DNA from: Spirochaetales bacterium
GTDB lineage: Bacteria > Spirochaetota > Spirochaetia > DSM-2461
Direction: 5' to 3'
Length of the DNA stretch: 64,000 nt
Assembly (NCBI GenBank): GCA_003247135.1
Contig: QKAW01000057.1
Location: forward strand, 1 to 64,000
The translations under genes and the position numbers were made by a program. Positions 34,428-43,853 of the stretch are shown here, in pieces. The notes beneath the pieces were generated by a model. It was not told the origin of the DNA, searched no databases, and saw only the letters and a program-made list of their open reading frames with translations. Numbering within the stretch: the stretch's first letter is position 1; each line of letters begins with the position of its first letter.

Positions 34428-35267
34428 ATAATCAGTTAGTTTAAAAAAAACATCTCCCAGGTAGTTGGGGTTGGTTAAAAAAGCATTTGCGGTTTTACTC
34501 TTCTGTTCCTCAAGTTCTGAACTATTTGTGTATATATATTTATTGTAACCAACCACTGTTTTCATTATATTACACTCATCTTCTGCCTGTTTGTATGCAT
34601 CCTTTACATCGGAAAATGCCATTACAGCAATAAAATCTACTATATCTTTTAGTAGTGCTGTGTCACCGGAGGGTAGAACTCCATCTCTGAATTTTGAATC
34701 GTACCACCAGGTTATTACTGTGGAGTAACTGTAACCAGTACCAATTAGTCTATCTTTAACATCCCTGTGAAGCTGAAGCCACTGTTTTAACAACTCTTCC
34801 CGAACACCATCATTAAAATCATCTGCATCTTTCCACTGGTCAAGGGCATGGGGTTCTATATCCAATTGAATCCCTTCAAAGACAACATGGGGTTTGTTAT
34901 TAAAGAACTGAATTACTCTATAAACTTCTTCTAAAGCCAGATAATGATTCTCTTTTAGAGTATAACTTGGTTGTTCGCATATTAGTAAATAAACTTTAAT
35001 CTGGTTTGATTCTGCTAAAGTAAGAAAATCTACGACTTTATTCTGATACTCCAAATGACCTGTGGAATTCAGGTAGGCAGGACTTATACTTATAAATGCT
35101 GTATTTAACTGACTGGAAATAATTTTATTAACAAGCATTTCATTTGAAACCCCTTCAAAATCATATATCCATGCTGAATGAATTTTATCCTCCACTAATG
35201 TTTCCATTGGCTGTTTACAAGAGACAAATAAAGCTAATAACAAAAAAACAACTGTATTTTTAATCAT
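34425..35267 (-). CDS. Lipoprotein with glycosidase-like TIM-barrel features
   Basis: A 280-residue lipoprotein (signal ending FVSC, Cys near residue 17). The body alternates strands and helices, and FEGIQLDIEPHAL (about residue 128) resembles the strand-4 DxxxDxE motif of family 18-like glycosidases, though the usual acid set is only partly matched. I would not name a substrate. The ATG has no Shine-Dalgarno; TATTAT lies seven bases upstream, so the message may be leaderless. It converges on the barrel operon. Confidence 0.55.
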   Translation of the reverse strand: MIKNTVVFLLLALFVSCKQPMETLVEDKIHSAWIYDFEGVSNEMLVNKIISSQLNTAFISISPAYLNSTGHLEYQNKVVDFLTLAESNQIKVYLLICEQPSYTLKENHYLALEEVYRVIQFFNNKPHVVFEGIQLDIEPHALDQWKDADDFNDGVREELLKQWLQLHRDVKDRLIGTGYSYSTVITWWYDSKFRDGVLPSGDTALLKDIVDFIAVMAFSDVKDAYKQAEDECNIMKTVVGYNKYIYTNSSELEEQKSKTANAFLTNPNYLGDVFFKLTDY

Positions 35268-35274
35268 GTAGGAT

Positions 35275-35280
35275 ATAATA
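35275..35280 (-). promoter_or_regulatory. -10 element of leaderless lipoprotein gene
   Basis: TATTAT on the minus strand, seven bases before the ATG at 35267. Confidence 0.5.
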
Positions 35281-35327
35281 CATTATATAGATGTGATCTC
35301 CTAATAGATTTTAATTTTTGATTTACA

Positions 35328-35333
35328 TATACT
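35328..35333 (+). promoter_or_regulatory. -10 element of leaderless permease gene
   Basis: TATACT ends six bases before the ATG at 35340; no Shine-Dalgarno is present. Confidence 0.55.
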
Positions 35334-35339
35334 GCTTTC

Positions 35340-36584
35340 ATGATTAAAGCATCGTTAATTTTTTTAATGACATATATTATTATTTCTGGTAGACGGTTAC
35401 ATTTTATTAAAATTGGCAGACCAGGTGGAGTTCTTTTGGGAACTGTTTTAATGGTTCTTTTCGGGGTATTAACACCTCAGGATGTCTATAAAGTAATAAA
35501 CTGGGATACTGTTTTTCTTCTTTTAGGTATGATGATAGTTGTTGAGCATCTAGCTGAAGCAGGTTTTTTTACTTCAATTGCTGAATTCTTTAACAGGTTT
35601 AATCCGTCACCAAGGATTTTGCTAGCATTTATAGTATTTGGAACAGGGCTTTTAGCAGGTTTTTTTGTTAACGATATAGTTTGTATTTTTTTTACACCAT
35701 TACTTATTATCTGGATAAAAGAGAGAAAACTTCCTCCACTTCCGTTCATTATAGCCCTGGCTACATCAACTAATATAGGGGGAATAATTACATTTACAGG
35801 AACTCCTCAGAATATGATTATAGGATCAATCTCTGGTATAAATTTTACAAGGTATTTTCTAATAATGTTTCCAATAGGGCTCTTGTGTTTAAGCATCAAC
35901 TATATACTTTTAATAACTTTGTTTAAAAAGGAGTTCAATAGTTGGGTTAAACCTGAAATTAAAACAGGAGTTACACCTGTTCCTAGAGTAGAAACAGGAT
36001 TAAAAAGATCAGTTTTTATCACCCTGCTAGTAATAATAGGATTCTTTTTTTATGGGAATTTGCCATTTGTTGCTTTGGCAGGTGGAAGTTTCCTTTTTGT
36101 TATATCTAACAGGGAGGAATCTAAAATTTTAAATAGAGTCGATTGGAATCTTTTGCTTTTCTTTGCAGGACTTTTCACTGTAATAGGCGGATTAAAAGTT
36201 TCAGGTGTTATTGATAATATATTATATCCTATAAAAGATTTTATACAGCCTACTGTAATGGGAGGTTGGCTTTTGGGTATTGTATCCATTATCGGCTCCA
36301 ATCTTTTTGCTAATGTTCCCTATGTTCTAGTAATCTCTGAATCAGTTAAAGATGTTTCCAATCCGGAGTTCTTATGGTTAACATTGGCATTTACAACAAC
36401 TATTGCCGGAAATCTGACTATTATAGGTGCCATTGCAAATATAATTGTAATTGATAGAACAAAGAATATACGGGAAGTATCATTTATGGAATTTTTAAAA
36501 TTTGGTCTACCATCAACAATTTTATGCTTTATTGTTGGCCAGTCAGTTTTATCAATCTATAAATACTCAGGAATAATCCATTAA
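35340..36584 (+). CDS. ArsB/NhaD-type anion or Na+/H+ permease
   Basis: A 414-residue protein with about eleven spans. The ion-transporter superfamily motifs are present: FVNDIVCIFFTPLLI (about residue 109), the TSTNIGGIITFTGTPQNMII loop (about residue 145), and a second-half counterpart SNLFANVPYVL with TTIAGNLTIIGAIANII. ArsB exports arsenite, NhaD exchanges Na+ for protons, and SLC13-like members move carboxylates; the sequence does not decide between them. No ars genes are nearby. Confidence 0.8.
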   Translation: MIKASLIFLMTYIIISGRRLHFIKIGRPGGVLLGTVLMVLFGVLTPQDVYKVINWDTVFLLLGMMIVVEHLAEAGFFTSIAEFFNRFNPSPRILLAFIVFGTGLLAGFFVNDIVCIFFTPLLIIWIKERKLPPLPFIIALATSTNIGGIITFTGTPQNMIIGSISGINFTRYFLIMFPIGLLCLSINYILLITLFKKEFNSWVKPEIKTGVTPVPRVETGLKRSVFITLLVIIGFFFYGNLPFVALAGGSFLFVISNREESKILNRVDWNLLLFFAGLFTVIGGLKVSGVIDNILYPIKDFIQPTVMGGWLLGIVSIIGSNLFANVPYVLVISESVKDVSNPEFLWLTLAFTTTIAGNLTIIGAIANIIVIDRTKNIREVSFMEFLKFGLPSTILCFIVGQSVLSIYKYSGIIH

Positions 36585-36632
36585 CCACACTCTTATTAGT
36601 TCTATAGTTATAGCTATTATTAATTAAAAAAG

Positions 36633-36648
36633 CGTGATATATATCACG
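36633..36648. promoter_or_regulatory. Perfect 16-bp palindrome, CRP/FNR-family-like site
   Basis: CGTGATATATATCACG contains GTGA-N6-TCAC, the core of CRP/HcpR sites, and also TGAT-N4-ATCA, the FNR core. It lies 70 bp upstream of the cupin start. It is more GC-rich at its ends than the surroundings. A CRP/FNR-type regulator is the likely binder (inference). Confidence 0.55.
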
Positions 36649-36717
36649 GTCAGCTTTAAAATTACAGTATAAAATTAAACTCATCTGATGATAATGAATA
36701 AGATGAAGGAGAATGAA

Positions 36718-37038
36718 ATGATAATAAAGAGTGTAATAGATGCTGAGGTTGTAAAGTCTAAAAATGGAGTAAAAGCTCAAAAGATTCATGATGATAGTAA
36801 CTCACAGGCAATTCACTTAACATTAGAACCTGGAGCTAGATTGGATACACATATAACACCTGTAGATGTATTTTTCTATATACTGGAGGGTGTTGCTACC
36901 ATTGAAATAGGGGATGAGAAAGAGAACATAGTGGCTAATTCAGTAGTTGAAAGCCCGAAAGATATTCCTCATGCTGTAGAAAATTCAAGTAATAGTGAAG
37001 TTTTAAGGGTTTTAGTAGTTAAAACTCCTCACCCTTGA
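36718..37038 (+). CDS. Small cupin-domain protein
   Basis: A 106-residue single-domain cupin. The motif regions are ARLDTHITPVDVFFYILEGV (about residues 41-60) and the PKDIPHAVENSS segment. The first motif has fewer His ligands than usual, so metal binding may be incomplete. I chose the ATG at 36718 because AAGGAG lies six bases ahead; earlier ATGs lie upstream of that site. A perfect CRP/FNR-like palindrome precedes it. The 3' end overlaps the converging membrane protein by 10 bp. Confidence 0.8.
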   Translation: MIIKSVIDAEVVKSKNGVKAQKIHDDSNSQAIHLTLEPGARLDTHITPVDVFFYILEGVATIEIGDEKENIVANSVVESPKDIPHAVENSSNSEVLRVLVVKTPHP

Positions 37039-37676
37039 TTTTTTAAGAGCTTAATTCCAACAAAAATAAACCATAACATCTGGGTTATTCCAAATAGACC
37101 AGTAAGATCAACTAATAGAGGAATTAGTGACAGGATTCCAAATATTCCTGTTACAATTCCCAAAATATTGATTGCTTTATTAAAAATTCCGGATTTAATT
37201 GATGCCATACTTATTAGAAGCGTCATAATTCCACCAAGAATCTCACCATTTGCTCCACCTAAACCATTTGCAACTGCCTCAATACCAAGCCAGAAGTTAG
37301 CCCCCAGTTCCGGGTTACTACTAAAGATTTCAAGAGCCGGTTTAATTCCTGCATTAGAAACCATACCACTGGCTATAAGTAATCCACCCCAAATAATTCC
37401 GATAATTGCAGAAATATCTGCAACAAATTTACACTTCTCTTTAAGCAGATCTCTAACTGTTAAAACGAAGGCTATTAAAACAAAACCGAAGAAAATATAC
37501 ATAATAAGATTGGTTATTATAATAACACCAGAACTACTTTCCAGTAGTTTTATTTTATCAGATGGTTCTGTTATTGAGGGGTAATTTAGTACAAAAAGAA
37601 AAATTGTTATACCAATTAAATATGCTACTGCCATATATAATGCTGAAAATCCACCAATCTTTGCTTTTTTATCCAT
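37029..37676 (-). CDS. DUF4386-like membrane protein
   Basis: A 215-residue protein with about six spans, beginning KIGGFSALYMAVAYLIGI. The layout and the loop between spans 3 and 4 (GMVSNAGIKPALEIF) resemble DUF4386 proteins, which have no known function. GGGGTAA precedes the ATG. It lies 18 bp after leuS and may be part of its transcript. Confidence 0.6.
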   Translation of the reverse strand: MDKKAKIGGFSALYMAVAYLIGITIFLFVLNYPSITEPSDKIKLLESSSGVIIITNLIMYIFFGFVLIAFVLTVRDLLKEKCKFVADISAIIGIIWGGLLIASGMVSNAGIKPALEIFSSNPELGANFWLGIEAVANGLGGANGEILGGIMTLLISMASIKSGIFNKAINILGIVTGIFGILSLIPLLVDLTGLFGITQMLWFIFVGIKLLKNQG

Positions 37677-37694
37677 TTTATTACCCCTAAAAAT

Positions 37695-40115
37695 TTATTT
37701 TACTACAATATTAACAAGTTTTCCAGGAACAGCAACAACTTTAACTATATGTTTCCCATCAGTATGAGATTTAACATTTTCGTTATCAAAAGCTGCTTTT
37801 TCCATCTCTTCCTTGGTTATATCCGCAGGCATTTGCATCTTTGCTCTTAATTTACCGTTTACCTGAACAACAATTGTAACTTCGTCATCAACTGTGTACT
37901 CTTCAACGTAAGTTGGCCATTTTTCATTTGCAATAATATCCTTATGACCAAGAATCTGCCATATCTCTTCTGCAATATGAGGAGCATAAGGTGCAAGCAG
38001 TTTGATAAATGGTTCAAATATTGCTCTATTTACTTTCTCGTCTCCATAGTTCTCATTTACAAAGATCATCATCTGGGCAATACCAGTATTAAATTCAAGT
38101 TTGCTAGTATCATTTGTAAGTTTTTTTATAGTTTTATGCAGACTTTTTAACTGTTCTTTTGTAGGTTCATCTTCAGAAACTTCTCTGTTTGCCATATTCC
38201 AAACTCTGTTAAGAAATCTGAAAACACCTGAAATACCACTAGTTGCCCATGGTTTAGTCACTTCAAGAGGCCCCATAAACATTTCGTAAAGTCTCATGGA
38301 ATCCGCACCATACTCATTTATTACATCGTCAGGGTTTATAACGTTTCCAAGGGATTTTGACATCTTAATCCCACCTTCACCTAGAATCATCCCTTGATTA
38401 ATTAATCTGTGAAAAGGCTCTCTTGTTGAAACAAGACCTAGGTCATGAAGTACGTGGTGCCAGAATCTTGCATATAAAAGGTGAAGAACAGCATGTTCAG
38501 CTCCTCCTACATATAGTCCAACAGGCATCCAGTACTCTTCCTTCTCTTTGGAACAGAAAGACTCTGTGTTTTTAGGGTCAATATATCTTAAATAATACCA
38601 GCATGAACCAGCCCATTGTGGCATTGTATTTGTCTCTCTCTTAGCTGCGCCACCACACTTTGGACAACTGCAGTTAACCCATTCATCAATATTAGCCAGT
38701 GGAGATTCACCAGTCCCTGATGGTTCATAACTTGTAACTTCAGGAAGTTCCAGTGGTAATTCACTCTCAGGTACTGGAACAGTTCCACAAGAAGGACAGT
38801 GAACTAAAGGAATTGGCTCTCCCCAATATCTTTGTCGACTAAATACCCAGTCCCTAAGTTTGTAATTTACAGATTTATGACCAATACCTTCCTCTTCTAA
38901 CCATTTTATAATTGCAGGTATTACATCCGCGGTTTTCATTCCATCAAATTTTCCGGAATTTACAGCTACTCCATCTTTAGCCGGATAAACTTCTGTAAGT
39001 TCTTTAATATGACCATCTTCAGAAACAACCTGTTTAATTGGCAGATCAAAGGTTTTTGCAAACTCCCAGTCTCTTTCATCATGGGCAGGAACTGCCATAA
39101 TAGCTCCAGTTCCATAGGATATTAAAATATAGTCGGAGATCCATACAGGAATTTTGTCTCCATTAACTGGATTAATTGCATAAGCCCCGGTAAAGACTCC
39201 GGTTTTACCCTTTGCAAGATCAGTTCTTTCCAGATCAGATTTTAGAGCTGCCTGAGTTTTATAATTTTCAACAGCATCTTTAAATTCTTGAGTTGTTATT
39301 TTATCTACCAGTTTATGTTCAGGGGATAGAACCATATATGTTGCACCAAAAAGAGTATCTGGTCTTGTTGTATAGACTTCTATTTGTCCCTGACCATTCT
39401 CCAGTTTAAATACAACATTAGCTCCCTCACTTCGACCAATCCAGTTATTCTGCATAGCTTTAACAGATTCAGTCCAATTAATATCGTTTAGACCTTCAAG
39501 AAGGCTATCACCATATTCTGTTATTTGAAACATCCACTGTCTAAGGTTTTTTCTTGTTACCGGAGTACCACATCTGTCACATCCGCCATCTTTAACTTCC
39601 TCATTTGCCAGACCAGTTTTACACTCCGGGCACCAGTTTATTGGTGTTTCAGCTTCGTATGCTAAACCTTTTTTATATAATTGAAGAAATATCCACTGAG
39701 TCCATCTGTAGTACTCAGATGTATGGGTTGAAACTTCTCGATCCCAATCGTAACAAAACCCAAGGGATTTGATTTGACGTCTGAAGTTCTCAATATTTTC
39801 CATTGTTGTTTTTTCAGGGTGTGTTCCTGTTTTAATTGCGTAGTTTTCAGCTGGGAGTCCAAAGGAATCGAAACCCATAGGATGGAGGACATTATATCCG
39901 TTCATTCTCAGGTATCTGCAATACATATCTGTTGCTGTGTACCCTTCCGGGTGACCAACATGGAGACCTGCTCCAGAAGGATATGGAAACATGTCCAAAA
40001 CATACATTCTTTTCTCTTTAGGATAACTAGGGTCTTCAGTAACTTTAAAAGTTCTGTTTTCATCCCAGTATTTTTGCCATTTCTGTTCTATTTCTGTAAA
40101 ATTATAACTACTCAT
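37695..40115 (-). CDS. leuS: Leucyl-tRNA synthetase
   Basis: An 806-residue class I LeuRS of bacterial type. The HIGH region is [15 protein letters not shown] (residue about 42), the zinc knuckle is CPECKTG...CDRCG (about 160-185), the editing domain has [13 protein letters not shown] and [18 protein letters not shown], and the KMSKS motif is [13 protein letters not shown]. The C-terminal domain is complete. The ATG has no Shine-Dalgarno and sits seven bases after TATTAT, again suggesting a leaderless message. Confidence 0.97.
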   Translation of the reverse strand: MSSYNFTEIEQKWQKYWDENRTFKVTEDPSYPKEKRMYVLDMFPYPSGAGLHVGHPEGYTATDMYCRYLRMNGYNVLHPMGFDSFGLPAENYAIKTGTHPEKTTMENIENFRRQIKSLGFCYDWDREVSTHTSEYYRWTQWIFLQLYKKGLAYEAETPINWCPECKTGLANEEVKDGGCDRCGTPVTRKNLRQWMFQITEYGDSLLEGLNDINWTESVKAMQNNWIGRSEGANVVFKLENGQGQIEVYTTRPDTLFGATYMVLSPEHKLVDKITTQEFKDAVENYKTQAALKSDLERTDLAKGKTGVFTGAYAINPVNGDKIPVWISDYILISYGTGAIMAVPAHDERDWEFAKTFDLPIKQVVSEDGHIKELTEVYPAKDGVAVNSGKFDGMKTADVIPAIIKWLEEEGIGHKSVNYKLRDWVFSRQRYWGEPIPLVHCPSCGTVPVPESELPLELPEVTSYEPSGTGESPLANIDEWVNCSCPKCGGAAKRETNTMPQWAGSCWYYLRYIDPKNTESFCSKEKEEYWMPVGLYVGGAEHAVLHLLYARFWHHVLHDLGLVSTREPFHRLINQGMILGEGGIKMSKSLGNVINPDDVINEYGADSMRLYEMFMGPLEVTKPWATSGISGVFRFLNRVWNMANREVSEDEPTKEQLKSLHKTIKKLTNDTSKLEFNTGIAQMMIFVNENYGDEKVNRAIFEPFIKLLAPYAPHIAEEIWQILGHKDIIANEKWPTYVEEYTVDDEVTIVVQVNGKLRAKMQMPADITKEEMEKAAFDNENVKSHTDGKHIVKVVAVPGKLVNIVVK

Positions 40116-40122
40116 AAAAACG

Positions 40123-40128
40123 ATAATA
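40123..40128 (-). promoter_or_regulatory. -10 element of leaderless leuS
   Basis: TATTAT on the minus strand, seven bases before the leuS ATG at 40115. Confidence 0.5.
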
Positions 40129-40157
40129 TCAGAAGTAGAAAACTTGGTCTAGAAAGT

Positions 40158-40556
40158 TTATCTCTTTCCTCTACATCTATAACATCCTAAAACGTGAACA
40201 TGGTTTTTTCCGGGTTTTTCAAAAAGTCTTGCAATTACGAATTCATTAGGCTCAAGGTTTTTATTACAAGAAGGGCATTTCTTTACTGCTAGTTTATCAA
40301 ATTCTACTTTGGGATGATCTTTATAACAGTATTTACATCCATATATATGCATTGTTACATCACTTTGGGCTCTATAAATAACAGAGTGTACTCTTTCATT
40401 TTTTTGAAGCAGGGATTGGCATAGAGGGCAGGGCTTACCTGAAAAGTCCATGTGCTGTTTATCTTTTAAAGTGATATTTTTAGAATGAGTCTGATAATAA
40501 AATAGTAAAAAAATTATTAAAATCAGAGAAACAATAACCAAAATATAGGGAAGCAT
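40158..40556 (-). CDS. Membrane-anchored zinc-ribbon protein
   Basis: A 132-residue protein: one N-terminal span (residues about 3-22), then two related Cys blocks. Block 1 is CPLCQSLL with CKYCYKDH; block 2 is CPSCNKNL with CYRCRGKR. Each block gives four Cys spaced like a zinc ribbon, with a short His-containing stretch between. No family recognised. I use the ATG at 40556, six bases after TAATAT; a TTG two codons upstream has no ribosome site. It lies upstream of leuS in the same orientation. Confidence 0.65.
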   Translation of the reverse strand: MLPYILVIVSLILIIFLLFYYQTHSKNITLKDKQHMDFSGKPCPLCQSLLQKNERVHSVIYRAQSDVTMHIYGCKYCYKDHPKVEFDKLAVKKCPSCNKNLEPNEFVIARLFEKPGKNHVHVLGCYRCRGKR

Positions 40557-40562
40557 AGCCAA

Positions 40563-40568
40563 ATATTA
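40563..40568 (-). promoter_or_regulatory. -10 element of leaderless zinc-ribbon gene
   Basis: TAATAT on the minus strand, six bases before the ATG at 40556. Confidence 0.5.
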
Positions 40569-40623
40569 TGGATAATGATTTTAAAAAGCAAGATAAAAGA
40601 CTTTAAATTCTCCGACACTATGT

Positions 40624-40629
40624 TATAAT
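40624..40629 (+). promoter_or_regulatory. Extended -10 of leaderless gene
   Basis: TG-T-TATAAT, eight bases before the ATG at 40638, with no Shine-Dalgarno. Confidence 0.55.
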
Positions 40630-40637
40630 TGTAAAAT

Positions 40638-42254
40638 ATGAGTGATATCGATGATATTTTAGGACTACCAGGAAAGAAACCAGAAAATAGTAATATGGAT
40701 ATCTCTATAAATCCTTCATTTAATGAGCTGTTTGAAGAAGAATCAGATAATAGTAACGAAAGTGGTTTGGATTTAAAAGAGAGTTTTGAAGAGATAAAAG
40801 AATTTAAAGGTACTCCAAATGAAAGTATTTTTAGTGAAAAGTATTATAAAACTGTACTTTCTGGTGAGGATGAGATAGCTCAAAAGCTCCATAAATCCCT
40901 GGCTAGTTTTTTAAATGCTAAAGATCCCCAGGATAAAACCATGTATAGAAACAGGTTACAGCCGGTTGTATGGGATTTTCTTGAGCAGGTTATATTAAAA
41001 ATTGGTAATGCCATGCCAATTGAGAAGAGATTTTTTATTAGATATGCACTTCTTTTACCCTCATTAATAAGCAAAAGTCAGAAAGAGAACCTTTCTGTTA
41101 TAATAAAAGATAATATATATGATGAACCGGTACACTATGTTGATGAGTGGCTTCAAATGGTTTGCATGGGGGATGTCCAACCACTTGGCTCTGATGAAGA
41201 ACCAATCAAAGTAAAAAAGGATAGGGGAACTGCAGGGCTCAGAATGCAGCAAGATAAACTGAGAGGTGCTCTGGATACTCGTTTAGGATTAATAAAAAGT
41301 TATCAGAAGAAAAGAACAAAAACGGAACAGGATATTGTCAATATTATTAAAACTTTGGCTAATCACTCGATACATCCATCATTTGAATCGGTTGAGATGC
41401 CATACTCAGTTATTCAGAAAAACTCATTATCTGAACTTCAAAATCTTGCAAAGTATCTTGTAAAACTTGACAGAGAGTATGGGTTTGCACTGGATGAAGC
41501 AAAAGAAGCCCGGGCAAAACTGGATGCTGTAAATGAGAAAATAACAGATGAGCCTGTGCAGACTGCAAATCCCTCGGTTTTAAGAAAGGAGATTAACAGT
41601 TTAAGACAAATACATAAAATGTGTGTAGGTCGGCAAGGAAACCACTTCCCTATATTAAGTGGAAATTTTATATCATCAAACTTTAATGATCTGGCTACCA
41701 GGGAGCAGATTATATCAGTTCTTAGTATGGTAGAGAGAATAGATCCAGGAGTATTCCTTCGATCACATCGTAGAGAATTTCATAGAATTGTTCCCCATGT
41801 TCTTATCATACCTTGCTATGGAGATAAGGGAATCTGCTGGGAGCCTTTTGAAAAATTTAATAGAGCAACAAGTCGTGGAAGGATTGCTGTACCTCTTTAT
41901 CCAAAGGATATTAAGTTTGCAGTAATAACTGCTTTAGCAGATCTTCGTTGGGAGGTTGCAAAAGCTAAAGCTCAGTATTACTGGATGGAAGAGGGACTAA
42001 CTGGCCGTTATTTTCAGTGGTTTGAAGAGCGTAAACTTAAGGGAGATGTTAAATTAAGGTTTATTGATGATTATATTCTTTGGATTACAAAAGAGAGTTC
42101 AGGAACTCAAAAACTCGATAAAGATGTAAGGGGTATTTTCTGGAGAAATATACCTTTTCCTAAAGAGATTAGGGAAAACCTTAAAAATAGAGGTTTTGTA
42201 TATAATGAGCTTTATAAAAAAGATATAAATCGAGAATTAAGCGACGGTTATTAG
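40638..42254 (+). CDS. Conserved hypothetical protein, 538 aa
   Basis: A soluble protein with no signal or membrane segment. The first 60 residues are acidic and probably disordered. Residues about 190-300 are charged and helical (KDRGTAGLRMQQDKLRGALD region), possibly coiled coil. The last third is more conserved-looking, with Trp-rich segments (DLRWEVAKAKAQYYWMEEGL and YFQWFEERKL). I do not recognise it. It converges on a small membrane protein three bases away. Confidence 0.6.
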   Translation: MSDIDDILGLPGKKPENSNMDISINPSFNELFEEESDNSNESGLDLKESFEEIKEFKGTPNESIFSEKYYKTVLSGEDEIAQKLHKSLASFLNAKDPQDKTMYRNRLQPVVWDFLEQVILKIGNAMPIEKRFFIRYALLLPSLISKSQKENLSVIIKDNIYDEPVHYVDEWLQMVCMGDVQPLGSDEEPIKVKKDRGTAGLRMQQDKLRGALDTRLGLIKSYQKKRTKTEQDIVNIIKTLANHSIHPSFESVEMPYSVIQKNSLSELQNLAKYLVKLDREYGFALDEAKEARAKLDAVNEKITDEPVQTANPSVLRKEINSLRQIHKMCVGRQGNHFPILSGNFISSNFNDLATREQIISVLSMVERIDPGVFLRSHRREFHRIVPHVLIIPCYGDKGICWEPFEKFNRATSRGRIAVPLYPKDIKFAVITALADLRWEVAKAKAQYYWMEEGLTGRYFQWFEERKLKGDVKLRFIDDYILWITKESSGTQKLDKDVRGIFWRNIPFPKEIRENLKNRGFVYNELYKKDINRELSDGY

Positions 42255-42257
42255 AAA

Positions 42258-42542
42258 TTATCTTCTTTTAGGTCTAAAAAGAGGTTCCAGGTGTTTCTCT
42301 ATGTTGAATTTTTTTTGAATTAATTTTGTAATTTTTGAATATACAAAAAAAGCCAGAACCATACCACCCAGAATTGCTGCAATTAAACCTGGTACATAAA
42401 TTGCGTGGGTTGGTTCAAATCCAAGAACTCTTAATAAAGAGGTTACTCCTGCTAATAATCCAATAATAAATATAAACATTAATAAAATATTAAGAAGTGT
42501 CCCTGATATAATAAATATTAGTGTACTTAGTTTACGGTTCAT
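42258..42542 (-). CDS. Small membrane protein, two spans
   Basis: A 94-residue protein with hydrophobic helices at about 8-32 and 47-68 and a basic C-terminal tail (FRPKRR). No family recognised. AAAGGAGT lies upstream of the ATG. It is the third gene of a minus-strand run Nif3-LspA-like-this, six bases from its neighbour, so it is likely co-transcribed. Confidence 0.6.
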   Translation of the reverse strand: MNRKLSTLIFIISGTLLNILLMFIFIIGLLAGVTSLLRVLGFEPTHAIYVPGLIAAILGGMVLAFFVYSKITKLIQKKFNIEKHLEPLFRPKRR

Positions 42543-42548
42543 TAAAAA

Positions 42549-43007
42549 TTACTCCTTTTCTTTTATTAGGGATAGTATCATAAAAATACCGCATAGTACT
42601 ACAGTAAAATCTGCAATATTAAAGAGTGGTACAAAAGGCAGCCACTTAACCATAAAAATTTTCTTTATAATAAACTTTTTAAATAAAAGCTCCATTCTGC
42701 AAGAAATTGTAACAGTTATCATTATCCAGAGAAAAAATTGCTGAAGTTTACTAAAAAAATTTTTTTTTAATAGAACAAAACTTACCCCCAGAGCAAGGAT
42801 TATAGGCAAAAAAACTTGAACAATAAAGTTTACAATATAGTTATTATAAATATTTACTCGAATATTTTTATTAGTTATATAGATTCCAAATTTTACAATT
42901 TTATAATTATTTAAATAGACCAGTTTATCTATGTATATCTTTGAAATCTGGTCTAATGCTGCAATAACTAATGATAAAATTATTGGAGTTTTAAATATTT
43001 TAGCCAT
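42549..43007 (-). CDS. Signal peptidase II-like protein lacking one catalytic Asp
   Basis: A 152-residue, four-span protein with LspA architecture. The start has ALDQISKIYID, and the C-terminal catalytic motif FNIADFTVV is intact. The other catalytic motif, normally GNxIDR at the end of span 3, reads TISCRMELLF, so the first catalytic Asp is missing. LspA cleaves lipoprotein signal peptides; this copy is probably inactive or altered. Its ATG overlaps the Nif3 stop by one base. True LspA should be elsewhere in the genome (inference). Confidence 0.75.
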   Translation of the reverse strand: MAKIFKTPIILSLVIAALDQISKIYIDKLVYLNNYKIVKFGIYITNKNIRVNIYNNYIVNFIVQVFLPIILALGVSFVLLKKNFFSKLQQFFLWIMITVTISCRMELLFKKFIIKKIFMVKWLPFVPLFNIADFTVVLCGIFMILSLIKEKE

Positions 43008-43765
43008 TAAGCACCTGTAGGTATATCTATAAAAACAGACTCAATTCCAAACTCTTTTTGAATAAATTTACCTAATGATTTAACTCCATTTGTCTCTGTT
43101 GCATAGTGTCCTGCAGAAATCATGTTTATACCCTCTTCAATACAGGTATGATAAACTTCATGATTTATATCTCCAGTAATAAACAGATCAATATTGTCAT
43201 TTATAGCTTCGTGAATTGATTGTGTTCCTCCTCCGGAAACTATTGCAACTGTTTTTACACTGTTACTTCCTCCTGGAACAATATAAACTGGTTCATTATC
43301 ACCAATGAGTAATTTTTTTATCTCATCTATACTCTTTTCTTCAACAAATTCACCTTTTACACCTATATATGAGCCATGATAACGTCCAAAGGCTTCAATT
43401 TTGATAAGTTTCAAAATATTTGCTAGACCAATATTATTTCCAAGAACCATATGGGCATCAAGGGGAAGATGTGCTGCAAATAGAGCTATGTCATTATCAA
43501 TTAAGAATTTTATTCTATTATAATGGCTTCCCTTAATAGCCAGAGGCTTACCCCAAAATAGGCCATGATGACAGATTATAAGATCCGCATTATTGGCTTT
43601 TGCCTGTTTGAAACTCTCTAAAGAAGCATCTACCACTAATGCAATTTTTTTTATTTCCTTATCCAGATTACCAACCTGAACTCCATTTAAGGATTTATCA
43701 GATGCTGAAAAAAGAGCCATATTTAACTCCTCATAAAGTTTATTTTCTAATTCTTTTAATTTCAT
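43007..43765 (-). CDS. Nif3-like dinuclear metal centre protein (YbgI family)
   Basis: A 252-residue Nif3/YbgI protein. Metal ligands are visible in ICHHGLFWGKP (about residue 64), FAAHLPLDAHM and the C-terminal ITGDINHEVYH with SAGHYATE. The domain pair forms hexameric toroids in known structures; roles in GTP cyclohydrolase-like chemistry are proposed but unsettled. The family is near universal. The ATG has TAAAAT exactly six bases upstream and no Shine-Dalgarno. Confidence 0.9.
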   Translation of the reverse strand: MKLKELENKLYEELNMALFSASDKSLNGVQVGNLDKEIKKIALVVDASLESFKQAKANNADLIICHHGLFWGKPLAIKGSHYNRIKFLIDNDIALFAAHLPLDAHMVLGNNIGLANILKLIKIEAFGRYHGSYIGVKGEFVEEKSIDEIKKLLIGDNEPVYIVPGGSNSVKTVAIVSGGGTQSIHEAINDNIDLFITGDINHEVYHTCIEEGINMISAGHYATETNGVKSLGKFIQKEFGIESVFIDIPTGA

Positions 43766-43771
43766 AGAATA

Positions 43772-43777
43772 ATTTTA
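43772..43777 (-). promoter_or_regulatory. -10 element of leaderless nif3-like gene
   Basis: TAAAAT on the minus strand, six bases before the ATG at 43765. Confidence 0.55.
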
Positions 43778-43841
43778 GTTGTTATTTTTAAATGGAACAA
43801 GTAAATATAAAAGTTTATTGTTTTTTACATAAAAATAGTGT

Positions 43842-43847
43842 TATAAT
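43842..43847 (+). promoter_or_regulatory. -10 element of leaderless HDOD gene
   Basis: TTGTTT (43818-43823), 18 bp, TATAAT, six bases, ATG at 43854. This is the clearest example of the leaderless layout in the window. Confidence 0.7.
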
Positions 43848-43853
43848 ATAGCT

